This document shows positions 1-7,566 of a stretch of DNA of 64,000 nt, piece by piece. The notes under the pieces are model-generated. The model was not told the origin of the DNA. It saw only the letters and a list, made by a program, of their open reading frames with translations, and did no database searches. The stretch's first letter is position 1. Every line of letters begins with the position of its first letter. Origin of the DNA: Actinomycetes bacterium (GTDB taxonomy: Bacteria; Actinomycetota; Actinomycetes; Nanopelagicales; Nanopelagicaceae); the NCBI GenBank assembly GCA_014190175.1, contig BJFZ01000001.1, positions 85,571 through 149,570 on the forward strand, given 5' to 3'. The position numbers and the translations under genes were made by a program.

Positions 1-972
1 AGCGACCGCCTCCTCATTAGCTGCGTTAAAGATCGCTGGCATAGAGCCACCAATCTCACCACATCGTCTAGCTAAATCAATTGCTGGGAATTTTGCATTA
101 TCAATTGGCGCAAAACCCCATGTGTGCGCGGCGCTCCAATCAATCGGTGGAATTGCGCCAGCGGTTCTATCTGGCCAACTAAGTGCCAAAGCAATAGGCA
201 ACTTCATAGCTGGTGAACTGGCTTGTGCAATTACAGATCCATCGTGGAATTCCACCATTGAATGAATAATTGATTGTGGATGAATCACCGCATCAATCTT
301 CGAGTAAGGAATATCAAATAAATAATGTGCCTCGATAATTTCTAAACCTTTATTTACCAAAGTCGCTGAATTGATAGTTACTACAGGCCCCATGTTCCAA
401 GTTGGATGCGCTAAGGCTTCTTCTATTGTGACATCACTCAAATCATTTCTATTTCTAAATGGACCACCGCTTGCAGTAAGAATTAATTTAGAAACTTCAT
501 TTTTCGTTCCGGCGCGAAGAGCTTGGGCTAATGCTGAATGCTCTGAATCAACCGGGATCAACTGTCCTGGCTTTGCAGCACGTAAAACTAAATCTCCACC
601 GGCCACTAGTGATTCCTTATTTGCAAGCGCAACTTTATTTCCAACGCCTAAGGCGTTAAGTGTTGGACCAAGTCCAACGGAACCAGTTATCGCATTCAAC
701 ATTACATCTACCGGAATCGCGGCCACTTGTGCAGCGGCCCCTTTTCCATCAATGACATTTACCCCTGGCAACGCTTCGCGAAGTAGTGCGCCATCTCCTT
801 CAACCGCTACAACTTTTACTCCAAAAGCACGTACCTGTTCGACTAATCGTGGAATATTTGACCCACCTGCCGCCAGAGCGACCACCCGAAATTGATTTGG
901 GTTTGCGGCGATAACCTCAAGTGCCTGTACGCCAATTGAGCCTGTTGAACCCAATATCGAGATGTCGCGCAT
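1..972 (-). CDS. dxr: 1-deoxy-D-xylulose 5-phosphate reductoisomerase (3' end cut by the window)
   Basis: Converts 1-deoxy-D-xylulose 5-phosphate to 2-C-methyl-D-erythritol 4-phosphate with NADPH, the first committed step of the MEP isoprenoid pathway, in the cytoplasm. Reading the minus strand from the ATG at 972 gives 324 residues with the NADPH motif GSTGSIG (residues 8-14), then ANKES, the metal-binding region around DSEHSA, ASGGPFR, and the flexible-loop region HPTWNMG followed by INSATLVNKGLE. The family is about 390 residues, so roughly the last 65 lie outside the window. An AGAGGA ribosome binding site sits 7 bases before the ATG. In many Actinobacteria dxr lies just downstream of rlmN and cdsA; here it is 13 kb from rlmN. 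Identification is firm. Confidence 0.96.
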   Translation of the reverse strand, partial: MRDISILGSTGSIGVQALEVIAANPNQFRVVALAAGGSNIPRLVEQVRAFGVKVVAVEGDGALLREALPGVNVIDGKGAAAQVAAIPVDVMLNAITGSVGLGPTLNALGVGNKVALANKESLVAGGDLVLRAAKPGQLIPVDSEHSALAQALRAGTKNEVSKLILTASGGPFRNRNDLSDVTIEEALAHPTWNMGPVVTINSATLVNKGLEIIEAHYLFDIPYSKIDAVIHPQSIIHSMVEFHDGSVIAQASSPAMKLPIALALSWPDRTAGAIPPIDWSAAHTWGFAPIDNAKFPAIDLARRCGEIGGSMPAIFNAANEEAVA

Positions 973-1012
973 GGGCTAATCCTCTCAGGTTGAGCCAGAT
1001 AGTTCATTCATA

Positions 1013-1030
1013 TAGAACTTGTTCTATTCT
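1013..1030 (+). promoter_or_regulatory. Candidate gabT promoter -10 with overlapping palindrome
   Basis: TATTCT at 1025-1030 lies 7 bases before the gabT ATG, the spacing expected for a leaderless transcript. It is overlapped by a perfect palindrome, TAGAAC (1013-1018), two bases, GTTCTA (1021-1026), a plausible repressor site between dxr and gabT. GAAC and GTTC are separated by two bases, not the four of a LexA box. This is inferred from sequence shape only. Confidence 0.4.
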
Positions 1031-1037
1031 TACTCTT

Positions 1038-2402
1038 ATGAGCGCACTAGATGAAGGAACCCGCCTGACTGGCAGCAACCTGCCGCAGGTGCGCCATTTG
1101 CGAACCGAGATTCCCGGGCCAAAATCTAAAGAGTTAATTGCAAGACGTGCCAATGCGGTCTCAGCCTCACTCGGAATGGCCATGCCAGTTTTTGTTGAAC
1201 GTGCCGGTGGTGGAGTCATTGTCGATGTGGATGGAAACTCCATTATTGATATGGGTGCGGGAATTGCAGTTGTTAATGTCGGAAACTCAGCAGATTTAGT
1301 AATTGAAAAAGTTATTGACCAAGTTAAAGCATTTACGCACACCTGTTTTATGGTTGTTCCATATGAAGGCTATGTCGAAGTTTGCGAAGCGTTAAACCAG
1401 CTAACCCCCGGAGATCATCAAAAAAAATCTGCACTATTTAATTCTGGTGCTGAAGCAGTTGAAAATGCGGTGAAAGTGGCCCGTGCTTATACAAAGCGTC
1501 CAGCGGTCGTTGTATTTGAGCATGGTTATCACGGTCGTACAAATTTAACTATGGGAATGACCGCTAAAAATATGCCTTATAAAGATGGCTTCGGTCCATT
1601 TGCTCCAGAGATTTATCGAATGCCAATGGCTTACCCATTCCGTTCGCAGGTCGATCCACAAAGATGTACTGAAGAAACTTTAGATCTGATCACTCATAAA
1701 ATGGAGAAAGAGATCGGATTGCAAAATATTGCCGCAATTGTGATTGAACCCATCCAAGGTGAAGGTGGATTTATTGTTCCACCACGTGGCTTCCTTCCTG
1801 GTTTAGCAAACTTTGCTAAGAGCAACGGAATTCTCTTTGTTGCTGATGAAGTACAAACTGGATTTGCTCGGACTGGCCAGATGTTTGCCTGCGAAGATGA
1901 AAATGTTGTACCCGATTTAATCACAACCGCCAAAGGCATTGCCGGTGGACTACCGCTTTCGGGGCTTACTGGTAGAGCTGAAGTAATGGATAGCGTGCAC
2001 GCTAGCGGTTTAGGTGGAACATTTGGTGGCTCACCAGTTGCTTGTGCTGCGGCACTTGGTGCAATTCAAACCATTGCAGATCTAGATCTAATCAAGCGTG
2101 CAAGTGAAATCGGAAAAATCATGAGCGCCCGGCTTCTAGAAATACAGAAAAAATATCCAGTTATTGGTGAAGTTCGTGGACGTGGCGCGATGCAAGCAGT
2201 TGAACTAGTAATCCCAGGGAGCACCGAACCAAACTCAAGTGCAACATCTGCAGTTGTTAAATTCTGCCAAGCAAATGGAGTTTTAGTATTAACTGCTGGA
2301 ACCTATAGCAACGTATTACGTTTTCTTCCACCACTTGTCATGCCAGAGCATTTACTAAATGAAGCGCTAGATATTATCGACCAGGCTTTTGCCACACTTT
2401 AA
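1038..2402 (+). CDS. gabT: 4-aminobutyrate aminotransferase (class III PLP aminotransferase)
   Basis: Transfers the amino group of GABA to 2-oxoglutarate, giving succinate semialdehyde and glutamate; it is the last dedicated step of putrescine catabolism encoded here. The 454-residue protein shows class III aminotransferase features: the NSGAEAVENAVKVAR region that binds the PLP phosphate, the Asp of FVADEVQTGFARTG, and the Schiff-base lysine of TTAKGIAGGLPLSG. The frame stays open upstream to 921, but the ATG at 1038 matches the GabT N-terminus and has a -10-like TATTCT 7 bases ahead. It is divergent from dxr and ends 3 bases before the convergent methyltransferase. Activity on other omega-amino acids is possible, but the neighbouring aminoaldehyde dehydrogenase and polyamine genes favour GABA. 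Confidence 0.92.
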   Translation: MSALDEGTRLTGSNLPQVRHLRTEIPGPKSKELIARRANAVSASLGMAMPVFVERAGGGVIVDVDGNSIIDMGAGIAVVNVGNSADLVIEKVIDQVKAFTHTCFMVVPYEGYVEVCEALNQLTPGDHQKKSALFNSGAEAVENAVKVARAYTKRPAVVVFEHGYHGRTNLTMGMTAKNMPYKDGFGPFAPEIYRMPMAYPFRSQVDPQRCTEETLDLITHKMEKEIGLQNIAAIVIEPIQGEGGFIVPPRGFLPGLANFAKSNGILFVADEVQTGFARTGQMFACEDENVVPDLITTAKGIAGGLPLSGLTGRAEVMDSVHASGLGGTFGGSPVACAAALGAIQTIADLDLIKRASEIGKIMSARLLEIQKKYPVIGEVRGRGAMQAVELVIPGSTEPNSSATSAVVKFCQANGVLVLTAGTYSNVLRFLPPLVMPEHLLNEALDIIDQAFATL

Positions 2403-2405
2403 AAC

Positions 2406-3062
2406 TTACATAAATTGAGCAATACCCCATGAATGTTCCGGCACTTCTCTGATCTTCTTAAATCCAACTTCAGGCAGCAATTTGTTCCAGACAATTCTAA
2501 TTCCCTGTGAATTTTGCTCATCAACTGAGTACTTCTGGGCTTGTTCAGGATGTTCTTGGTAATGCTTCGAATTGGCCATCGACCAATCTAAATCATCAAT
2601 AATTAAAATTCCACCTGGCTTCATCAACGAACTTACCAACATGACCCCAAGGGCTGTGACATCAAAGGTGTGTCCACCATCTAGATAACAAAAATCAAAT
2701 AACTCTCGTTTGCCATCACGAATTAATTTTGCCAGCTCCCATGTGTAAGACCTATGTGCGAAAACTGGAGTAATCAAATCAGCAAAGCCTGTAGCATCGA
2801 TCAGATCAATTATGTTGGGAGACTTCTTGCGCGCACCTTCTAGATCAATTGTTAATAAATGTCCTTTACCTATTTCGCGCAAAATCGCACCCATGTAAAT
2901 TGAAGACTTACCGTGAAAAAATCCAATTTCGAGAAATTCTGATAAGTCATACTCTTTTACTAGATCGCGAATGATCAGGGCTTGCGCCTCTTTCATATAT
3001 TTTACTGAACCAAATTCGCGCGATATATCAGCAATCCCAAATGTATCTTTTACCGTAGCCAT
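2406..3062 (-). CDS. Class I SAM-dependent methyltransferase (Methyltransf_24 / CmcI-like)
   Basis: A 218-residue protein with a Rossmann SAM-binding fold: the first strand and glycine motif are in EFLEIGFFHGKSSIYMG (about residues 42-58), an acidic end of strand 2 in LLTIDLE, and the later motif FCYLDGGHTFDVTALGV followed by KPGGILIIDDLDW, as in CmcI-like O-methyltransferases and Methyltransf_24 proteins. The substrate cannot be read from sequence. It is the last gene of the minus-strand run of the polyamine island, separated from the membrane-protein gene by a terminator-like hairpin. Its GGAGGA ribosome binding site is 4 bases before the ATG and lies in one arm of a hairpin (see 3067-3095). 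Methylation of a polyamine or amino-acid product is only a guess. Confidence 0.75.
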   Translation of the reverse strand: MATVKDTFGIADISREFGSVKYMKEAQALIIRDLVKEYDLSEFLEIGFFHGKSSIYMGAILREIGKGHLLTIDLEGARKKSPNIIDLIDATGFADLITPVFAHRSYTWELAKLIRDGKRELFDFCYLDGGHTFDVTALGVMLVSSLMKPGGILIIDDLDWSMANSKHYQEHPEQAQKYSVDEQNSQGIRIVWNKLLPEVGFKKIREVPEHSWGIAQFM

Positions 3063-3066
3063 TAAA

Positions 3067-3095
3067 TCCTCCGAATGGTAGGAGGAGATCCTCTC
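3067..3095 (-). promoter_or_regulatory. Two mutually exclusive hairpins around the methyltransferase ribosome binding site
   Basis: On the minus strand TCCTCC (3086-3081) can pair perfectly with the ribosome binding site GGAGGA (3072-3067) across an 8-base loop, which would hide the site. The same TCCTCC can instead pair with an upstream GAGG-containing segment (3095-3090), which would free it. The complementarity is visible; a regulatory role is inference. Confidence 0.4.
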
Positions 3096-3109
3096 GACTA
3101 AAGATTGCT

Positions 3110-3136
3110 AAAAGCCCAATTTTAGGAAACTTTGGG
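3110..3136 (-). terminator. Weak Rho-independent terminator after the membrane-protein gene
   Basis: On the minus strand CCCAA (3119-3115 on the plus strand reads CCCAA; the transcript pairs 3136-3132 with 3119-3115) forms a 5-base-pair stem enclosing a smaller TTT/AAA stem, followed by CTTTT. It lies 20 bases past the stop codon at 3158. The stem is short, so termination may be partial. Confidence 0.4.
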
Positions 3137-3157
3137 TGAACAAAATCTCTGGATTAA

Positions 3158-4171
3158 CTAACTCTTTTTATCTTTGGTGACCCGGAAAAGATTGTAGGGA
3201 AGCAAAATCAATATAGCTGTTGGGAGTACCCACCAGCTAACAACATTTCCACCTGATAACTGATGCGTTAGAGCAAATGCGGCAACCACAATTACAGTGC
3301 CTTGCCAATCGTCACCGATTAGGAAATCAAACCAAAAAGCACCAAATTTCTTAACTGATACCAGCAATCCACTTTTATTTAAAATTTCAAAAGTAGCTAA
3401 TTCATCTTTTCCAATAACTCCAATATTCGCACTTACTTTAGAGTTCTGAACCTTGAGAACTTTTATTAAAATATTAGAAATAATCAACATGAAAATAATA
3501 ATTCCTAGCAAAGATAAATCTTTGCCTGGCCATTCGGCTCCAGCGCCCTCTGCTCCCCAGAAAATACCAAAAGAAGTAAGCATTATTCCCACGACAAATT
3601 TCATACTGTTTTCTGGCACTTGCGCCAAAGGTTTGCGTAATGCAAAGCCAGCGATCATAACGATGACCACTGCGGTAAGGGCAGCAAAACTGGCGAGAAT
3701 AACTTCACCTTGAATTGTGCCAAAAGTTAAAACGATAAATGCAACTTCAAGCCCTTCGAGTAACACCCCTTTAAAGGAAAGCGTAAAGGCATACCAATCT
3801 GAAATTCCAAATCTGCTTCCACTTTTTGCTTGTCGAGCAGCTTGTAACTCCTCATTAAATATGGCATCTTCGTCATGGAAAGATTTGTAACCGCTGCTAC
3901 GCAAAATCGCTTTACGTACCCATTGCAAACCAAATACCAAAAGTAGGGCACCAACAAAAAGTCGAAGCGCATCAAATGGAAGTTGAGATATCGCTGATCC
4001 AAAAGCGGCGATAATCACTCCAAGTAAAGTCAGCGCAGATGCGGCTCCAGTCAATGCTGATCGCCAATTTCGAGCTGTTCCTGCTGCCAAAACTATTGTT
4101 GTAGCTTCAACTGCTTCTACTGAACATGCTAAGAAAACTGAAAGAAATAAGGCCAGTGATCCAGTTAGCAT
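3158..4171 (-). CDS. Multi-pass membrane protein of unknown function with two ExxE-type motifs (COG4280-like)
   Basis: A 337-residue integral membrane protein with about seven or eight hydrophobic segments. An acidic motif in a membrane-adjacent segment appears once in each half: SVEAVEATTIVLAAG near residues 17-31 and LLEGLEVAFIVLTFG near residues 137-151. The second resembles the REGLE motif of FTR1 iron permeases and the acidic motifs of duplicated cation transporters, which suggests an internally duplicated transporter. I recall such proteins as an uncharacterised membrane family (COG4280) but cannot confirm that here. The gene starts 7 bases after the agmatinase stop codon, so it is probably co-transcribed with it. 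A role in moving a cation, metal or polyamine is a guess from context. The C-terminal tail is charged (KDKKS). Confidence 0.6.
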   Translation of the reverse strand: MLTGSLALFLSVFLACSVEAVEATTIVLAAGTARNWRSALTGAASALTLLGVIIAAFGSAISQLPFDALRLFVGALLLVFGLQWVRKAILRSSGYKSFHDEDAIFNEELQAARQAKSGSRFGISDWYAFTLSFKGVLLEGLEVAFIVLTFGTIQGEVILASFAALTAVVIVMIAGFALRKPLAQVPENSMKFVVGIMLTSFGIFWGAEGAGAEWPGKDLSLLGIIIFMLIISNILIKVLKVQNSKVSANIGVIGKDELATFEILNKSGLLVSVKKFGAFWFDFLIGDDWQGTVIVVAAFALTHQLSGGNVVSWWVLPTAILILLPYNLFRVTKDKKS

Positions 4172-4178
4172 TTAATAA

Positions 4179-5204
4179 TTAGCGGTCTAGCAAATTGCGT
4201 TTAGCATTGTAAGTGGCACCACTTTTATTACTTTTATTACTTTCATTGTTTTTCTTATAGGCAATTGCACTTAACGCTTCAAGTGCAACTCGATTTGCCA
4301 AAATAGCAGTTATATCAGCGCAATCATAGGGAGGAGAAACTTCAACAATATCCATTCCAACTACCGGAACTTCAAGTGCAATGCGACGCACTGCTTCAAG
4401 TAGTTCCCGACTGGTTAATCCACCTGGTTCAGGAGTGCCTGTTCCCGGTGCCATACCTGGATCAACAACATCAATGTCGACCGAGAGAAATACTCCAACG
4501 CAATCTTGCATCACAGTTTTCAGCGCTTCATCAAGAATTGAATTTAATCCGCGAGCATTAATCTCAGTCATTTCATAGGAGCGCATTCCTTGTTCAGCCA
4601 TCCATTGCAATGTTTCATCTTCTGGCCAATATCCACGTAAACCGATTTGCAGAAAACGATCACCCCTAACTGCGCCTCGCTCAATTAACCGGCGCATCGG
4701 AGTTCCATGTCCGTAAAGTTGCCCCATTTGATTATCACCAGTGTCAGCATGTGCATCAAAGTGAATCACTCCGATTTTGCCCCAACCTAGAGCTTTGGCA
4801 ACACCTGCAATATCGGCAGATGCAATTGAGTGATCTCCACCAAGAACAAGTGGAATTGCACCAGCCTTCGCTATTTTTTCACTCTCTGCCTCAAGTAAAT
4901 TTAATGAATCCTCTAAATGGCTAGATGGCATTAATAAATCGCCGGCATCTACAACTTTTAATTGTTGAAGTGCATCAACTCGTAATGCTAAATGCGGGCG
5001 GGCGCCATCATGAGGAAGATAATCTCCGGCACGAATCGCCATTGGCCCAAATTTAGTTCCGGAGCGATGTGATGTACCACCATCGACTGGAGCGCCAACA
5101 ATTACTACATCGGCATCGGCATAACTTTTTTCTTGCGCCAAATCACAAGTCGGAATTCCTAAAAAGGTAAAATTTGGTCCATATAGATTGCCATGGTTTG
5201 CCAT
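4179..5204 (-). CDS. speB: Agmatinase-family ureohydrolase
   Basis: A binuclear-manganese ureohydrolase of 341 residues. The metal ligands are visible in order: GGDHS, HFDAHADTGDN (the DAHxD ligands) and SVDIDVVDPGMAPGTGTPEP (the DxDxxDP ligands and the substrate-loop region). Agmatinase would split agmatine into putrescine and urea, feeding the putrescine pathway encoded around it. Guanidinobutyrase, or the more recently described guanidine hydrolase activity of this family, cannot be excluded from sequence. The C-terminus carries a low-complexity NKS tripeptide repeat encoded by 9-base tandem repeats at 4221-4247. A TAGGCT box 6 bases before the ATG suggests its own leaderless promoter, although it is only 22 bases downstream of the FAD oxidoreductase. 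Confidence 0.85.
   Translation of the reverse strand: MANHGNLYGPNFTFLGIPTCDLAQEKSYADADVVIVGAPVDGGTSHRSGTKFGPMAIRAGDYLPHDGARPHLALRVDALQQLKVVDAGDLLMPSSHLEDSLNLLEAESEKIAKAGAIPLVLGGDHSIASADIAGVAKALGWGKIGVIHFDAHADTGDNQMGQLYGHGTPMRRLIERGAVRGDRFLQIGLRGYWPEDETLQWMAEQGMRSYEMTEINARGLNSILDEALKTVMQDCVGVFLSVDIDVVDPGMAPGTGTPEPGGLTSRELLEAVRRIALEVPVVGMDIVEVSPPYDCADITAILANRVALEALSAIAYKKNNESNKSNKSGATYNAKRNLLDR
4221..4247. repeat. 9-base tandem repeat in the 3' end of the agmatinase gene
   Basis: Three tandem units, two of ACTTTTATT and one variant ACTTTCATT, read on the plus strand. They encode repeated Asn-Lys-Ser / Asn-Glu-Ser tripeptides in the C-terminal tail. Because the unit is a multiple of three, copy-number change keeps the reading frame. 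Confidence 0.85.
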
Positions 5205-5210
5205 GAGTAA

Positions 5211-5216
5211 AGCCTA
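5211..5216 (-). promoter_or_regulatory. Candidate leaderless -10 box of the agmatinase gene
   Basis: TAGGCT on the minus strand ends 6 bases before the ATG at 5204, the same arrangement as at proA (also TAGGCT), valS, clpX and xerC. It lies in the 22-base gap after the oxidoreductase stop codon, so it would be an internal promoter of the cluster. Confidence 0.45.
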
Positions 5217-5226
5217 TCCCTCGGTA

Positions 5227-6639
5227 TTAGGAATCGAAACCTAATCCGAGTCGATCTAAGAAACGCAGCCAAATATTACGTTTGCCATTGTGCTCATCGG
5301 CGCTATTTATCGCCCATCGAGTAATTTGAATAATGAAATACCGGAAGGGTTCTGGAGGGAAAGCTAACGGTTTTTTACGAACCATCTCTAACCGGGTTCG
5401 TTCATTATCTAAACCATCAAGCAAATCCAACATTACTTGCGCACCAAATCTTGTTGCAGCAACTCCCAGTCCGGTATATCCCAAAACTGTTGCTATGCGT
5501 TTGTCTCGACTTACTGTCCAAAATGGTGAGAATCGGGTGCAGGTATCAATTGCTCCACCCCAAACATGCGTGAATTTAATTCCCTCGAGCTGCGGAAAAG
5601 TACGCAGAAAATGTGCTGCTAACTTTGCATAAGTTTCTGGCCGTGCTTCATACTCTTGGCGAACTTTTCCACGGAAGTTGTAGATGGCATCCCATCCACC
5701 CCAAACAATGCAATTCTCATCAGTCAAACGATAATAATGGAATTGATTTCCAGAATCCGAAACTCCTTCGCGATCTTTCCAACCTATGCTTTCTAATTGA
5801 GCTGATGTCAATGGCTCAGTAACTATTTGATAGTCGTAAACTGGAACGATATATTTACGAGTTTTCTTAATCAGGGCCGGGTAAACATTTGTAGCCAGTG
5901 CAACTTTTTGGGCATGTACTTCACCGTAAGCGGTATGCGCAATCACTGCTGTCTTGGTTTCAATTAATTCTTCAACACGTGAGTTCTCGAAAATTTGTAC
6001 GCCTAAGGAGAGGCAAGCACGCTCTAATCCCCAAACAAGGCGGGCTGGATCTACTAGTGCTGTTCCATCATGGTCGAAAATACCACCCTCATATATTGGT
6101 GAATGGATTCGCGCTTGAATTGCTTCCTTACCCAAAAACTCCACATCATCACCAAGTGCATTTCGTTCAGCGGCTTCTTCGCGCATTCCTTCTAATTGCC
6201 ACGGTGCTATAGCGACGCGTAATTCGCCAGTTCGTTCCCAACTGCAATCAATGTTGTATTTTTTAATTGCTTCCTCAATAGCATCTAAATTTTCCCAACC
6301 AAGTCTTTCAATAATCTCCATCTCATCTGGAAATCTTCTTTTGCCGTTTTGATATCCATGAGTTAGTGAGCTGTTGCAGAATCCACCGTTACGACCAGAT
6401 GCACCAGCGCCAGTTTCACGCATTTCAACAATCACAACTGAACGATTTGGATCTTCTTCTTTGGCCAGAATGGCAGCCCACAATCCGGTGTATCCGGCGC
6501 CAACAATTAACAAATCAGCGTGCACTTCTCCAACCAATGCCGAATGGGGCAGTGGTTCTAATGGATCTGAGTCAAGCCAATAGAGATCAGGTTGTGCATC
6601 TCGTAAATGGCGAACAATCTTTGGGTCGATGTCAGACAT
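5227..6639 (-). CDS. FAD-dependent amine oxidoreductase, PuuB/DAO family (putative putrescine oxidase)
   Basis: A 470-residue member of the D-amino-acid oxidase / glycine oxidase superfamily. The N-terminal FAD-binding Rossmann motif is in LLIVGAGYTGLWAAILA (about residues 40-56), followed by the [11 protein letters not shown] motif typical of gamma-glutamylputrescine oxidoreductase-like proteins; near the C-terminus VLGYTGLGVAATRFG completes the FAD site. It probably oxidises putrescine or a related amine to an aminoaldehyde for the dehydrogenase at 10903-12330. No gamma-glutamylputrescine synthetase (PuuA) is in the window, so a free amine may be the substrate. The frame is open to a TTG at 6681, but the ATG at 6639 fits the family. 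It follows potC after 126 bases that fold into three hairpins. Confidence 0.82.
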   Translation of the reverse strand: MSDIDPKIVRHLRDAQPDLYWLDSDPLEPLPHSALVGEVHADLLIVGAGYTGLWAAILAKEEDPNRSVVIVEMRETGAGASGRNGGFCNSSLTHGYQNGKRRFPDEMEIIERLGWENLDAIEEAIKKYNIDCSWERTGELRVAIAPWQLEGMREEAAERNALGDDVEFLGKEAIQARIHSPIYEGGIFDHDGTALVDPARLVWGLERACLSLGVQIFENSRVEELIETKTAVIAHTAYGEVHAQKVALATNVYPALIKKTRKYIVPVYDYQIVTEPLTSAQLESIGWKDREGVSDSGNQFHYYRLTDENCIVWGGWDAIYNFRGKVRQEYEARPETYAKLAAHFLRTFPQLEGIKFTHVWGGAIDTCTRFSPFWTVSRDKRIATVLGYTGLGVAATRFGAQVMLDLLDGLDNERTRLEMVRKKPLAFPPEPFRYFIIQITRWAINSADEHNGKRNIWLRFLDRLGLGFDS

Positions 6640-6768
6640 CGCACTAACCGGCCGTAACCGGTGCCACCCCTTAACCAACAATTTCGGTTGTCCCGGGTCC
6701 TCCGGAGTCCAACCCCACTACCGGGTCTCAAAGAGACCAACTTTTCGTAGTGGAACGGTTAAATCCTA
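6640..6768 (-). ncRNA. Structured 5' leader RNA upstream of the amine oxidoreductase (candidate cis-regulatory element)
   Basis: Between the potC stop and the oxidoreductase ATG the minus strand shows three hairpins in a row. Stem 1 (6753-6715): CCACTAC pairs with GTAGTGG, enclosing a perfect GGTCTC/GAGACC hairpin with a 3-base loop. Stem 2 (6714-6686), directly abutting: GGTTG pairs with CAACC, enclosing a GC-rich stem (TCCGG with CCGGGA, one bulge). Stem 3 (6662-6647): CCGG-containing 5-base-pair stem with a 6-base loop, 8 bases before the ATG. A TAGGAT box (6768-6763) overlapping the potC stop codon would start transcription at about 6756, placing stem 1 at the extreme 5' end. There is no U-run, so it is not an ordinary terminator. 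I do not recognise it as a known riboswitch class. Confidence 0.5.
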
Positions 6769-7566
6769 GTGCTTTTTCTGCAATCTTCGGGCTTTGGCGC
6801 TGGAATATATTTGAGCCGAAATCACGATAGCGAGGGCGATTAAGAACATCGCCGACCCGATTACGTTGGCTTGAGCCGGGACCCCGCGAGCGGACGAGAC
6901 CCAAACAAATTTAGGGAAAGTATTAACCGTCCCTGAATTAAAATTAGTAATAATGAAATCATCAAAAGATAGTGAAAAAGCCAGTAGGGCGGCCGCGGCA
7001 ATTCCTGGGGCCACTAGAGGCAAAGTTACCCGACGGAAGGTTTGCCACTCTGTTGCATATAAATCGCGAGCGGCTTCTTCCAACTTTGGATCTAGCGAGG
7101 CGATTCTGGCTTTTACTGTTACAACCACAAATGAGATACAAAACATCACGTGGGCGATAACTGTTGTCCAAAAACCTGGGTTGATTCCCAAATTCAAAAA
7201 CATCGCAAGCAAAGAGGCTCCAAGCACAATTTCTGGAGTTGCCATCGGCAGGAAAATTAACAAGTTGGTAGTACTACGTCCGCGGAAACTGTATCGCCCT
7301 AATGCGAAAGCGATCATTGTTCCTAAAATCGTAGAAAAAAGTGTTGCCAAGAATCCAATCTTGATTGAATTTCCAAGAGCTGTGCAAACTTCAGGCGCAC
7401 CGCACGGATTCAACCAATTCTTAAAAGTAAATCCTTGCCAAATCAAATTTCGCTTTCCAGAATCATTAAATGAAAATGCCATTGTGTATGCGACTGGGAT
7501 AAAAAGATAAATAAATGCCAGTGCTGCGTAAATCCGGATTAAATTCTTAGATAGCCAGCGCGTCAT
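6766..7566 (-). CDS. potC: Spermidine/putrescine ABC transporter permease PotC
   Basis: A 266-residue inner-membrane permease with about six transmembrane segments. The cytoplasmic EAA loop that docks on the ATPase is visible as LEEAARDLYATEWQTFRR followed by TLPLVAPGI. PotB and PotC form the heterodimeric channel through which polyamine delivered by PotD is moved at the cost of ATP hydrolysis by PotA. The start codon overlaps the potB stop codon (ATGA), indicating translational coupling. The substrate assignment rests on the gene set and the neighbouring amine-catabolism enzymes; related permeases for other small cations exist. Confidence 0.9.
   Translation of the reverse strand: MTRWLSKNLIRIYAALAFIYLFIPVAYTMAFSFNDSGKRNLIWQGFTFKNWLNPCGAPEVCTALGNSIKIGFLATLFSTILGTMIAFALGRYSFRGRSTTNLLIFLPMATPEIVLGASLLAMFLNLGINPGFWTTVIAHVMFCISFVVVTVKARIASLDPKLEEAARDLYATEWQTFRRVTLPLVAPGIAAAALLAFSLSFDDFIITNFNSGTVNTFPKFVWVSSARGVPAQANVIGSAMFLIALAIVISAQIYSSAKARRLQKKH

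Noticed and set aside
371..895. Plus-strand open frame of 174 codons
   Set aside because: It is antisense to dxr, whose conserved motifs occupy the other strand, and its own translation shows no family features. Many similar opposite-strand frames across the window were dismissed for the same reason.
6640..6768. Guanidine or other known riboswitch
   Set aside because: Only one loop contains an ACGG-like sequence and the paired ACGR loops of the guanidine-II class are absent. The conserved cores of other known classes were not recognised, so it is reported only as an unassigned folded leader.
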